Source: Apodospora peruviana (lineage: Eukaryota; Ascomycota; Sordariomycetes; Sordariales; Lasiosphaeriaceae). From it: 64,000 nt of DNA. The notes under the pieces were generated by a model. That model saw only the letters and a list, made by a program, of their open reading frames with translations. It did no database searches and was not told the origin of the DNA. Both the position numbers and the translations under genes were made by a program. The DNA lies in assembly GCA_033439685.1 (NCBI GenBank), contig JAUEDM010000005.1, positions 4,154,001 to 4,218,000 on the forward strand, written 5' to 3'. This document shows, piece after piece, positions 42,839-54,283 of the stretch; positions within the stretch are counted from its first letter, which is position 1, and each line of letters opens with the position of its first letter.

Positions 42839-45800
42839 CGTCAAGATCCAAGAGTCCTCCACAAACTTTTATGGGGTGCTGTCATCACAGTCCTTGCCGC
42901 ACGATGACCTGGCTAAACGAGTGATACCATATCGTGTGTCTTGCTATGCGGCCATGTCCGACTCACAGCAGGCAGTCCAGTTCCAAAGAGAGACAGGAAG
43001 AGGATCAACGAGTGGTCGTCAGAAGTAACAACAGAACCAGAACCACAAGTACGTGGAGAAGTGGAAAAGAAGGAACGGGGCCAAAAGTAAGAAGAGGAGA
43101 ACGAAAAGAATAGACTCGGATGACGAGAAGACCGGGGGTTTGTTCGCGTGTCACCCCTGTTGCCACTCCCAACCCACGATGGCGCTACCCGGCCAGCAGC
43201 CTTAAAGGGGGATGAGTTGGCTTGGCCTGCATGTGCGTCAGGGGTTAAGTGTGCACGACCCCTGAGGGTTGTTTTGCGCTTTGTCCCGGTTCAGAATGGC
43301 ACAGACCCAAACATCGAAATTTAAGATTTGATGTGCCAAAGCGTCACACGAACAAAAGGACCCCCCGCCATCGCGTTGCGTTGATGGTCGCTTGCAATCC
43401 AGCGCATAAATGTTATTTTATCATGAAAATTTGAGGTCTGGAAGAGGAATCGCTGTCGTTGCGCATGTGATGTCCTCTTATCGACGACTGTGAGGTTAAG
43501 AACCATCTTGGGAAAATGGTTTGAAGATGCGGTGAAAAAGGGGGAAACGCACTGGCGGCGCTGTCATCCTGTCAGCTTACCATCGGGCTGAGGCTTGAGC
43601 GGGAGCCGAGGATTGAAACTTGTGGGGTTTCTCCGGAAACTTGGGGCAAATTGCAGTGGATGCAATTCTCGCCCAGCGATCGGACGATCAACAGAGTCGG
43701 GCGTGTCGCGTTCCCGACGACAGTGGAGCGAGGTTCGGTATCGTTACCGAACCAGAGTTGTGTCCATCCGTTTCCGCCCTTCACTTGCTCACGAAACCTG
43801 GTTGATGGTTTGCTAGTTGACGATCAGTGAAGGCCGAAAACAAGGAGGTTCTTTTATTTTGGGCAGTCGGTACCACCATCCGGTCGGACGCACGAAAATG
43901 AGAAAGCAACACGCCTTGCGTCAAAAAGCGTTTTCTTTGGACGCTGGACGCACAGGGACCAGGCTGTGCGACCCTTCAATGTCGGCCGCCCGAGTGAGGC
44001 GGTGGCTCAGCTGGTTTGGGGGCGTTTCTGCCTGTGTGTCTGAAGCTGCTGGTTTGCGATTTTCAAGTAAAGATGGTGTGATGGTTTGTGTTTGTTAAGC
44101 CTTTCAAGGCACCAAGTCTCGCAACCTGTCCATGCCTCAGACGGCGGATGATTCAAAGCGGTCTTCATAGCAATGCACTCCCCAACAAAGTCGGTCGAGG
44201 TCGCCCAAACGATCGAAGTGAAAGACTAACCGTCTTCGGGTCGCCCCAGGATCCTGGGAGTAAGACTGTCAACATCTAGGTTCCCATTGGCTGGCCAGAA
44301 AAGGGAGGATGGACGAGACTGAGCTGCGGCTGTTGAAAGACGTTGAGAAGTGTCTCTCGCCTCTTTGGCTGGCATACGGCATTGATTGCATGGTTGAAAC
44401 TGATCTCTCGTCCATGTCACACAAACGCAGCGACGGCACTCGGATGACTTATTCAACTATCTGGAAGGAGTAGCCCTGTGCGATATCGGCGTATCATCCG
44501 ATCTCGAGCTGGTGACGTCTCCTGTTCTTAATCACTGGCCGAGGCAAGGGAAGTCCTGTCCACGCCACAGCTTCCCCATCGGGCTATCATCGACTTTGCT
44601 TCTGAAGCCGTCTCGGGCTTGAGGTCCTCTGCAGCTGCCATCGTGCCGTCTGAGTTGACCCGAGTGGAGAGTCGGGAGTCTATCCCAGGACTGCCTGAGT
44701 CTCTGACGGCGAGAACCAGCAAGTTTATGAGGACCTGGAGAATCAGCTGCTTCCTGGCTTGAGTTCCGACATGCTAAAGTCGTGATTGCCGTTTGACCGT
44801 CGACTCCACCAGCCTGAGGCCGCGTGATCCCATGAAGCCTCCGGTCAGGAAGGGACGGGTTTGCACCTGCCTTGCCAGCCACCTGGCGGTCGGCAGGGAC
44901 TCATTCAGACATGGTCCGCAAAGGAAGTCACGCCCTGGGCTCCCGATTCGATTCCACCTGCTTCGACGACAATGACCACGGGCGAGCACGTCCATCTTGA
45001 AGATCAATGTACTTTGAGCCAGATGCTTCAGTTTCACGAGACCGACTCGCCATCAGCAACCACCCCGATTGGGTCTTCACACAGCAAACGATATCAAAAA
45101 CCGATGATAGGTGGACGACCAGCAGATATAACCCAAGTTAACCCCTAAAAGATGGATGGCGGTGTATGATATTCAGTTAAGTAAAGCAATGAATGTCTCC
45201 ATTAGTAAATAGTATGGGACACTCCGCTTACCTAAAATCGCAAAGCAATACTTATCGCCCGATTCTTGTGACTGGCCCGATTGAAAGTCGCCCTCTTCTT
45301 GGGGACTAAAAATGCAGTGTTCACGTTGTGGTACGGCTCGCATTGAGCTGCCCAATCACGGGTCTTACTCCATCTACCGATGTAGTCAGTCCCTTTTGGT
45401 TATCAACACTCGTCGGGACTGTCCGAGTCTTCAACGCCATAACAACCAACCTTTGAGCCTACATAGCTGCTTCCCACGACAATAGCGAAGACGGTGCCAC
45501 AAACGCAAGGACTTGGACCCAACTTCTGCCGAAAGATATGTCGACTGACGTCCCATCAAGACTTATCAAGCGACCGTCGAAGCTTTATGGCTTATGCACG
45601 GCTCTGTGTAAGGTGGTATCAAATAGATGAAATGGCGGACGGTTGGACGCAGTCTGCACGGGTCTCCATATTTTCGGCTGCTAATTCTAGGTCTAGATTC
45701 TCCTCCGTTTTCTGACACCCAAAACTGACATTCTGCCTTTAGACTTCCCCGCCCAGAGATATTTCCAGGTTCGGTATACAGTCTGGGCATCTTTCGGAGA

Positions 45801-46675
45801 AAACTGTGCAAGATGGTGACTCATAAGACTGGCCGATGCGAAAAGGATACGCCTAGTACTACCGTGACATTCAAATTCTCACAGCTTGAATCCAAACCCT
45901 CGCTCGTGATACTGCAGTGAGACCGCACAGGCTTTGCATGGTAGGAATATATACACCTTATACTACCATTGAGGCGCCGCTTCAGGAAGGTGTCACAGGC
46001 CTTCCAGAACATCGACCGTCAGCCACACCGCCCGGATCTGCAAGCTCTCACGCAACATCTCGCCGAACCCCCAATCACATCCCACTTCGGAACTTTGCAG
46101 CGGCAAAGTCATTGGTTAACCGCGACTCCCGGCTGCTTATATGCTTACAGGCAACATCGTCGACATGGTTCTCTGCCGGAACACGAACCCAACGGTTGGT
46201 CGTCGTCGTATACACGTTGTACGTTCGTTTGTCTCAGACCGTGTGGGCTTATCGCCGTTGCTTTCGATCCTCTACCACAGATTCAGCTCCGGGTTCAGTC
46301 ATCAATAAACAGCAATGATCGGCAGCATAGCTGAATTTGGGGCGACTTGAAGACCGATATACCCCATTCAGCAGCTAATCTGGGGTTCAGTGGAGCGACC
46401 GAGACTCAGACAGTCGGCACTGTGCTACGGTCACCTTGACCCTGGACGCACGACAGTGAATAATCTGCCGCTATGCATGCGCATGTGGCATTATCGGCTG
46501 CAAATAGCAAAGAATTGAAATAATGATAAGAGAAGGGAAATCCGATAAGTCGGGAGAGACGGATCCTGGTTGGTCCTCTCTTTATTACACGTCTGAGGGC
46601 AATCCGTTGCAGAGATCCACATCCCTTTCGGTTCTGTTCTCTACACCACTCACTTTTGAAGTGCCTCTCTTCAGA
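42839..46675. other. Long intergenic region with a possible gene relic
   Basis: 3.8 kb between the Gly-Asn-rich protein start (minus) and the MFS gene (plus). Apart from the relic at 44309-45148 there is nothing with coding character. The last ~100 bp form the CT-rich leader of the transporter gene. Confidence 0.45.
44309..45148 (+). pseudogene. Possible decayed coding region
   Basis: Several short protein-like stretches lie in one direction but in different frames. An ATG frame of 54 residues (44309-44473, starting MDETELRLLKDVEKCLSPLW) is followed by ENQQVYEDLENQLLPGLSS (44711-44785). Then comes a 95-residue frame at 44861-45148 with MTTGEHVHLEDQCTLSQMLQ. The pieces are separated by stops and frame changes without convincing introns. 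I recognise no family. It could be a frameshifted relic or chance. Confidence 0.25.
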
Positions 46676-48338
46676 ATGTCCGAAAAGAAGGTTGACACGA
46701 CGGCAGGCGACGAGACGTCGGCGGCAGTGTCGATAAACATCATCCCAGCCGATCCGGAAGTCCAGGGATGGGACGAGAAGGCGACGAAACGGCTGCTGTG
46801 GAGGCTCGACTCGCACATCATTCCTTTCATGTCGCTGATTTACTTGTCCGGAATCCCTTCTTCCCTTTGGTCATGAACACCATGACTGACAACCAGCAGG
46901 TTATGCTTCCTAGACCGCACAAACATCGGCAATGCCCGTCTGGACAACCTCGAGAGAGATCTTGGTCTCCACGGACTGCAGTACAATGACTGTCTCGCCA
47001 TCTTGTTTCCGTTCTACATCGCCGCCGAGATTCCGAGCAATATCATGATGAAGCGGGTCCGGCCGTCGATCTGGCTGACATTCATCATGGTCTGCTGGTC
47101 TGCGTCTATGATTGGCCAAGGCTTCGTCAAGAATTACAGCGGCCTGATGGCCACCCGCGTCTTTCTGGGTGTTTTCGAGGGAGGCCTTTTTCCCGGCGTC
47201 AACTACTACATTACGCAGTGGTACTGCCGCGACGAGTGTGGTTTCCGCATGGCCATGTTCTTTTCGGCTGCGACACTCGCTGGCGCGTTCGGTGGAATCC
47301 TCGCGCGCGGGATCGCTGAGATGAGCGGTGTTGCTGGTCTTGGGGCTTGGGCGTGGATCTTCATTCTCGAGGGCCTCTTGAGCATCTTGGTCTCGTTTAC
47401 AGCGTACTGGGCCATCTATGACTATCCCGGAACGTAAGTACCTACACCCTCCGTGGTGAAAGTTGGGAAGAGGCACTGAGAATTACTAAACTAGGGCTCG
47501 ATTCCTATCGACCGAGGAGCGCGAGGAGGTCCAGCGACGGCTCAAGGCGGATCACGGCCACTTGTCCAACGACTACAACCCCAAATATGTATGGCAAGCC
47601 ATCAAGGACTGGAAGATCTACATCCATATGCTCATTTGCATGGCCGGCTTCTGTCCGATCTACTCCTTTGCCCTCTTTTTGCCGACCATCATCAAGAACA
47701 TGGACTACACGGCGAACAACGCGCAGCTTATGAGCGTGCCGCCCTATGTCTGTGCCTGTTTCTTCACTGTTACCGCCAGTTGGGTTGCGGACAGATACAA
47801 GAAGCGTGGCGTGTTCTTGCTGGGCTTCCAGCTGGTCGCCATTGCTGGATTCTCGATGCTGGTCGGCAACTCCAAGCCGTCGGTACAGTACGCAGGTACC
47901 GTGCTTGCGGCGTAAGTTAATTCCACCCACCTTTTTCATTCTTCACGCCAATGACTAATAACAAATGACAGTATTGGGATATATCCACAAATCCCGCTCG
48001 GGCTGGCGTGGAACAGCGGCAACATTGGAGGCAGCCTCAAGCGCGGCACGGGCATCGCGATGCAGGTCATGGGCGGCAACTGTGGCGGCATTGTTGCGTC
48101 CTATGTCTACCTCACCCGCGACGGCCCTCGATTTATCCCCGGACACAGTATTCTGATCGGGTTTGTGAGCATGGCTTTCTTCCTGACGCTGTTCATGACG
48201 ACGTGGTGCAGCAGGGAGAACGCGCGCCGTGACCAAGTCGCCGCCGGCGCCGGCAGCCCGGAGGAGCTAACAGAGGAACAAAAGATGTTGGAGCGTGAGT
48301 TGGCAGATGATGTGCCTTGGTTTCGATATACTTGCTGA
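46676..48338 (+). CDS. MFS transporter, Dal5/allantoate-permease type
   Basis: Four exons: 46676-46845, 46900-47433, 47495-47911 and 47972-48338, giving 495 residues with about 12 hydrophobic segments. Family landmarks are FLDRTNIGNARL after the first segment, ILFPFYIAAEIPSN, TRVFLGVFEGGLFPGVNYYI, AWIFILEGLLS and the cytosolic loop FLSTEEREEVQRRL. The Dal5 subfamily of fungal anion:cation symporters uses the same DRTNIGNARL and RFLGVFEGG-like motifs and imports organic anions such as allantoate, nicotinate or pantothenate. The substrate here is open. The first intron starts GTCCGG, a weak donor, but it is needed to keep FLDR in frame. It converges with the second AflR-type gene. Confidence 0.9.
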
Positions 48339-48862
48339 GCATTTGCCATTTTGTCTGTCAAGGAAATGATGTTATTGTGATGCCCTAGACCAAGGTTGTT
48401 TGCATTCAGTCGGATGATTGGATGAAGAACGGCGAAGAGGATAGAAATCCGCAAATCGGTGCAGATATATATATTAATACAATGTATTTACTGATAACTA
48501 GACTATATCCGCCAACCCGGTTGAAGGGACTTGAGCTATAGTGTTGTGTACTGCTCCTCTTCAATAAAAGGTTGGGCCCAGCAGGTTTCGCACCTACTGA
48601 AGTACATATTTGTCTGTGCAATGCACAACGCAACAGTCTACCTTAGATAGGCCTTGATCAGAAAATAGGAGTTATTTTGTCTAGATTTGCGTGACGCATC
48701 TACTCGAAACATATCATACCCAGGTAGAGTACAGAAGTGTGACACTCTCCGCGACAACACCACACCACCACCATCATAGTATCTTCCTTTTATTCTTACC
48801 CCCCAAAACAGCAATCGTATCATCCTCCCAATTTTTTTTTAAAAAAAAAACTTTCAAGCGAA
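48339..48862. other. Intergenic between convergent genes
   Basis: 0.5 kb with A and T runs near 48833-48850. A perfect-stem hairpin (AGCAGG/TTTCGCA/CCTACT-like) lies near 48580-48600, flanked by complementary GGGCC/GGCC parts; see rejected items. No gene is called. Confidence 0.5.
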
Positions 48863-50507
48863 CTATCCCACATACAGCCTACTATATTTCCTCAAACGCA
48901 ATAGTTGACCTTTGACCTTATCCCTCACAGCCGCAAACTCGGCCCCGCCCGTAAGGGGACCGGCGGGCTGGAGCTGGGGTCGCTGATCATCATCTCCTCC
49001 ATCTCCCATTGTCGTCACCGCCGTAATCGGTGACGGCACAACGAAAGAGCTAACAAACTCGTGCAGCAAACCCAGCTGGAAAGCTACCAATTCCTGCAGC
49101 ACGGCGGCCTTTTCCAGGCCCGACTCGACCTTGTAGCTGCCCCCCACCGTGATATTCAGACCACCCAACATGTCCTCATAATACGCCGATGTTGATGTTG
49201 TTGGTGTTGGTGTTCCGCACTCATTGCCGCTGGTGTTGAACAAGTTATATGGTTGGTTGATGATGGAAGTGACCATGTGCGAGCACAACTTGGCCAGTCT
49301 ATTCGCCAACAGGAAGAGCAGCGCCCTCATTTCGTCGGCCCGCCCAAGGGAGGAGCACAACAAACATCGACGCATCGATTCGCCTTCATGGATGGCCAGT
49401 TTGTGGAATTCGAGTAGTGCCAGATCGAAGCCGCCGTTGTTGTTGATGATATTGCCGGTGCTAATTTTGGGGTTGCTGCTGCTCAGGTTTCTGCTGACCA
49501 TCTCGTACGAGTTGTTGTTGTTAGTGGCGGCGCTGCTGCTGCTGCTGCTTCTTGGGTGGTGGTCCAGATTGTCAGGCTGCCGCTGCTCCCAGCTGCCGAG
49601 CTTCGTCTCGAGCTCGTTGATGAGGAAGATGACGTTCTGCAGGCACCGACATGGTTGTGCTATGTGCTGAGGGGGAGACATGTTGCTGTTTGAGGCAGTT
49701 TGCCGCTGGTATGGGGACTGAATTGGTGGGTTTGTTGTTGTTTTTGTTGTTGGTGTGTGCGGCGGTGTTGGGACTGACGGCTTGGAATATAAAGGGGCAG
49801 AACATGGTGGTGGTGGTGGTGGAGGAGGCCAGTGATCAATGTCCGGAACTAGCAGTTTAGTAGAACGTGAAATGAAGCTTGTTGGTGGCTGAGGAGGCGA
49901 CGACTCAACACCACCGTCCGGCGCTAGCTTGAATGATGGGCTGCTACAGGCCGTGGGCGGCGACGAGAACGAGGTGTGTGCCCAGGTCTCTGACTCGGTA
50001 AACAACGAGAATATGTCGTCAGATCCGTCGTCGTAACTTTGGTCGGGCGGCTCGTTGTCGTCTGTCAAGAGGACGATCTCTGGGGGGAGGGATACCACGT
50101 CTTCCGGCGGTGATAGCGTTTGCCGCTTCATGTCATCTTCGCTGGTAGCTGGCATTGTGAATGGACACTGGGACGCTTTGCGCCACTGTTGTTTCTTTCT
50201 TGGACTCTCTTGGATGCCATTTGACCCACCACGCCGTCCCCTTCTCTTCGTAGCGGTGTTGGCCAGGAAGGTGCATGGCGTGTCGAGAGACTCGCATCTC
50301 TTGCAGCCGCCGGATATCTGTCGCAGACACTTGAGCTAATAGTTGGAGATTTAGTTAGTCAGATGTAAACTCCATTCAAGCCCGTGTGCGTCTTTTTACC
50401 TTTTTTGCCCGGCAGCTGTCACATGCCTTTTGCTGGTTGAGTTCGGCTCCTAGGATTGTCGGGTCCGGATCATTTCCGGTCGAGCTGACTCGCCAGGTTC
50501 CAAACAT
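48863..50507 (-). CDS. Second AflR-type Zn2Cys6 transcription factor
   Basis: Two exons, 50507-50400 and 50335-48863, encode 526 residues. The 64-bp intron (GTAAAA...TTAG) splits the zinc cluster itself: ACDSCRAKK in exon 1 and LKCLRQISGGCKRCESLDTPC-type sequence in exon 2. Together these give six cysteines in near-standard spacing. A basic patch TKRRGRRGG follows. The middle is Pro/Ser/Thr/Asn-rich with short Asn and Ser runs. The C-terminal half has the AflR-like pattern: PCRCLQNVIFLINELE, then IHEGESMRRCLLCSS, then LLHEFVSSFV. The ATG at 50155 would give a protein without a DNA-binding domain, so the upstream exon is preferred. No biosynthetic cluster is adjacent; the nearest possible targets are the MFS gene and the 406-residue protein gene. 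Confidence 0.83.
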
Positions 50508-51736
50508 TTCAAGTAAATAACAGAAAACGATAATTATCTTATTGATGGTTCCGTGGTCACGTCATTTGGTCCATTTCGCACGCCAGCGGAGAAACACTCG
50601 TCTTTTAAAGGCTTACAAGGTCCTTCATGATTCCATTCAAGAGACATATGTTGGAGTGTGCAGATCCAACAAAAGCTGTGGTGCAACCAACGAACTGTGA
50701 TAAGACGGCAAGTTTTTTCTGCTCCTACCCAACCGGCATGTGCTTACCTAGCCATATTTGATAGCTTGAGACGATGTGAACGCGCCTTTCTTTTGTTTGC
50801 GTGTCTATACCGTAAATCTCAAGCTAATCGCATTTGTGCAGATATACGTCCATCTCTAACAAGACAAAACACCGAAATGTTGGCCAGGTTAGTTCTTATC
50901 AGATCGATAATCGCCGTTCCAATTATCAGTCACTGTTGGCAGAATACATATTATTTTAGACAGTGGTTGCCTGTCTGCAGCAGACAACCAAAAGTGCGGG
51001 CCTTTTGGTTATTGGATTCTTACACACCGCCTTGGGGTTCACTTTACATTGCTGACACGATAATCCGCCGTTGCCTGGTTGGTCGGTTGATCCTTTCGTT
51101 TTATCTGCAAGGAACTTGCGCGGCCGCCGTATAGGGTGACAAGTTGCCTGGAAGTACAATACATACATACGGATCCTGCACAGTTCATACCTGCCCGATG
51201 CAGCAATGGGTGACAGTGGTGACTCCGGTGGCTTGGTACGTTTCAAATCAATCTTCCAGTTCGGATACGCATCCATGCATACAGTCCCGACACACATCCT
51301 TGTGGAAAAAGCAATCTCCTGGACTAGTTCTAGAGAATAGTTGTGACTAGTCCGTTCTTCGGCTAAATCGCCCAATCGATATAGAATACGCATACCAGTC
51401 AGTTCATTATAGATTCAGGCAGTTATCGCTATTAGGACTACAACTAGTCTACTCCTCAACGATATTACCTTTTCCAGTACTGCCGGCGGCGTAAAGCAAG
51501 ACATATTCGCTTGTGAGATTAGTAATTACTCGATAATGACAGACATACACAAATAAAGCGCCACGCAGATACAACTCTGTTGTGTCCGATAGATATTCAC
51601 ATTGATGGTCACTGAAATGGAAAAGTATGATGGGTGGGTAGGATACAATTTTATTGATTAGTGCAGGAGAAGATCCATGTTGCTAATCCTATGTATATCA
51701 CCCAAAAAAAAGTCAATACTGGCAGTGTCTCAAACT
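50508..51736. other. 5' flank of the regulator and 3' flank of the next gene
   Basis: 1.2 kb between two minus-strand genes. Frames at 50658-51134 (plus) and 50956-51393 (minus) have no domain, good start context or splice logic. No gene is called. Confidence 0.5.
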
Positions 51737-52957
51737 CTACCAACTTACCTGTACTTGCCTATTTCTCCGTCTCCCCCTTTCTTCTTCGGCCGGTCCCGCC
51801 GGGCCATGATCACCAAACCGCATCCCCCCAAAGCCACCAATAAGATCGTCAACTTCCACCACGCGCGTATGACCGGGTTCTACAAGTTTGGAAGAATCGT
51901 AAAACCACTGGTTAGTATCAACCGGTGCCTCAGGCTCAATCGTCATGATGCTATCGTCATCGCACTCGAGCGAGTACAGCGGGATCTGGTAGGCTTGGTA
52001 GGCGGACAACTTACAGTAGTAGAGCATGTACGGCTTGTGCGCACCTGACCCAATCGGCCAGCTGCCAATAACAGTTCTCTCACCTTTGTTTTGGGAGATC
52101 GGATCACGTTCCTTGCCGTCTGTGGTATAAAGCCGCACGAGGTCACCAACCATACCGCTATCATCAGCCAGCAGCGTCGCCGCAACAAGAAGATACGTCT
52201 GCCGTGGTGACGACTCGAAACCGTGCCCATTTCTCACAATACCCCTCATCTCGACCACTCGAAGAGCGTTGATGGTCCTGCTGCAGTCGATAAGCGGATC
52301 GAACTTTACTCTGAAAAAAGTAGGGAAACTGGGCTTGCGGAAACGCTGCACGTCGATGTCTTGCCCGTCGAAAGTTACCGTGTCGTTGACCACGCCCGAC
52401 TGACGAGACAGAAAGTAATCCAGATTTATCGAACCGTCCCATTTTACCATACCATCAGCAGCCAACCGGTGAGGATGCGCCGTTGGGAGACCGCTGGGGC
52501 CCCAGGTGTTTGTACCGACCTGGGAGACCTGCTCCATCACCAAGAACAGCTGGGGAATCGACCAGAATGTCTTGCGCATTATGTCAGATTCCATGATGCC
52601 TTCAAAGGTGAGATTACCGTAGAAAAGGCCCAGGACGTGGTCCATCATGTGTTGTTGAACAGGGACGATACGGGCATGGTCGTCGGCAGCGGGCATGTCG
52701 ACCCAGATGTATTGGAGAAGGGGGTTTGCGGCTTCCTGAGCGATGATGGATTTTATCAAGCTATTATTTCTGTCGTCGGGCTTCTCGGCTTCACGAATGA
52801 CCAGGAAGCTGGCGAGGTGGCGGAGGACGGCGAGAGCGCCTTTCAGACCGGCGGTCGAGGGACCGAATTTCAGCTTCGGGATGATCGTGATGGGCTGCTT
52901 GCGGAGGAGATTAGCCTGGCGGAAGGGACCGACGAGGAGATCGATGATGCGCTGCAT
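51737..52957 (-). CDS. Unrecognised 406-residue protein
   Basis: Single exon from ATG 52957 (MQRIIDLLVGPFRQANLL) to the stop at 51737. The frame upstream of this ATG opens at a non-ATG codon, so 406 residues is preferred. I see no signal peptide and no transmembrane helix. Composition is mixed alpha/beta, with blocks such as YIWVDMPAADDHARIVPVQQ, VKWDGSINLDYFLSRQSG and VVEMRGIVRNGHGFESSPRQ. The C-terminus is acidic and then basic. I do not recognise the family. Codon use is even and the frame is long and unbroken, so the gene is likely real. It lies downstream on the same strand as nothing informative. Confidence 0.75.
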   Translation of the reverse strand: MQRIIDLLVGPFRQANLLRKQPITIIPKLKFGPSTAGLKGALAVLRHLASFLVIREAEKPDDRNNSLIKSIIAQEAANPLLQYIWVDMPAADDHARIVPVQQHMMDHVLGLFYGNLTFEGIMESDIMRKTFWSIPQLFLVMEQVSQVGTNTWGPSGLPTAHPHRLAADGMVKWDGSINLDYFLSRQSGVVNDTVTFDGQDIDVQRFRKPSFPTFFRVKFDPLIDCSRTINALRVVEMRGIVRNGHGFESSPRQTYLLVAATLLADDSGMVGDLVRLYTTDGKERDPISQNKGERTVIGSWPIGSGAHKPYMLYYCKLSAYQAYQIPLYSLECDDDSIMTIEPEAPVDTNQWFYDSSKLVEPGHTRVVEVDDLIGGFGGMRFGDHGPAGPAEEERGRRRNRQVQVSW

Positions 52958-54283
52958 CTTGACAAACGGGGGCAAACCGGACAAATAACTACCTGAGTTT
53001 GTGAGCGTGACGGGGTTTGTGTGCACTGGCAGCAAAAAAAAAAAAAAAAGAGCCGGTCGATTCTTTGTGTGTTTGAGTGAGCACCTAGTCAGTGTTTGTC
53101 GTTTGTTGGATGCGAAGCGCGAAGCTAAAATTGCGACGAGCAGAAGTTTGGATGAGAACTGGTACGATGGGTCGGCCTTTTTTTATATCATGGTACGTGA
53201 CCCCTATTGTGGTCACTGAGCTGGAACAACTCAGTTGGGGCGCTCAGCTCAGACTGGCTGTTCACTCACCCGCCTATACCAATACAGATATGTTATTCAT
53301 GAGTTGATATTCTGTATATGATTAGACAATGTAGTCTCAATATCCAGTAGAACAAAGAATGTAGGGCCATGAGCACCTTTGTGTTGTTGCTCACAACGTT
53401 AACAAAGGCCAAAGAATCTCCGAGGTGAGCAACCAGGCAACCTTTATTCAGCCCATGACAAAGATAATGAAGGAACAATAGACTTGACATCTACTGTCAG
53501 CCTCTCACGAAGACAATGAACGAGACAATGGCCATGGTATACTACAGAGAGAACGCTCGGTTGTGTCCCTTATGAGCTACCATGATAAAGCTACCTCTCC
53601 TGAACAGAGGCTTCATGCTTGTCGGTTCGGTGGTACATTCGAAGTCATGTGGGACGAAGAGACCCAAACACCAGCGGAAAATTCCATGGACACAGCCTCA
53701 TCTAAACTTGAAGCCAAACAGGCCTCCCACTCAAACACATGGAAATACAAGGCCAGGCAGGCACAAACATGACGCAAAACTCCGGTGGAGATACTTCTTG
53801 ATCAGAAGCTATCACCTGATGAACCCACGATGCCCAGCTCTGGTGTTCACAATCATCAATCCATCGACCAAAACACAAAGGAAGTCACAACATGGCACAA
53901 GAGTCCCCCCCAAATGATGTAAATTCCCGAAAGGTCGCAACTCAGTAATGACTGCATCATGGTTCCAAAAAAGACACAAACAAAAGCCAAAAACAATCCC
54001 CAAAAATAAAGCAGCCCGTTGATCTGGGGCTGCTGTCAGTCAAGTACCACCCTGTTGAAGGCGAGGTACATATCCCGTTTCAAATCCATCACTCCAAAAA
54101 AAAAAAAAATCCCAATCCATCCATCCATCATCATCATCAAATCCCACCAGTCTTCCATCAGTCAGTGCACCGGTCCTATTCCCACCCTTCCCCCCCCCCC
54201 AATTTCCTTTCCTCCTTTCCGTTCCGTTCGCCGTGTTCGCCTTTGGTGATCTAACAAACCTCGACAACCCTCAGTCCCTCCCC
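52958..54283. other. Intergenic with homopolymer tracts
   Basis: 1.3 kb between the starts and stops of two minus-strand genes. An A16 tract (53034-53049) lies about 80 bp upstream of the 406-residue gene, and further A and C runs occur at about 54095-54107 and 54190-54200. No gene is seen. Confidence 0.5.

Noticed and set aside
42413..43028. Plus-strand frames of 123 and 191 residues rich in Pro/Phe
   Set aside because: They are antisense of the Gly-Asn minisatellite of the minus-strand gene; the spliced minus-strand model gives a coherent membrane protein.
48569..48654. tRNA-like structure on the minus strand (hairpin with TGCGAAA loop, complementary GGCC ends about 84 nt apart)
   Set aside because: A T-arm-like hairpin and a 6-bp closing stem can be drawn, but the T loop is not TTCRANY and no proper anticodon arm of 5 bp with a 7-nt loop forms.
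50658..51393. Frames of 158 (plus) and 145 (minus) residues
   Set aside because: AT-rich intergenic context, cysteine- and tryptophan-rich chance composition, no splice or start support.
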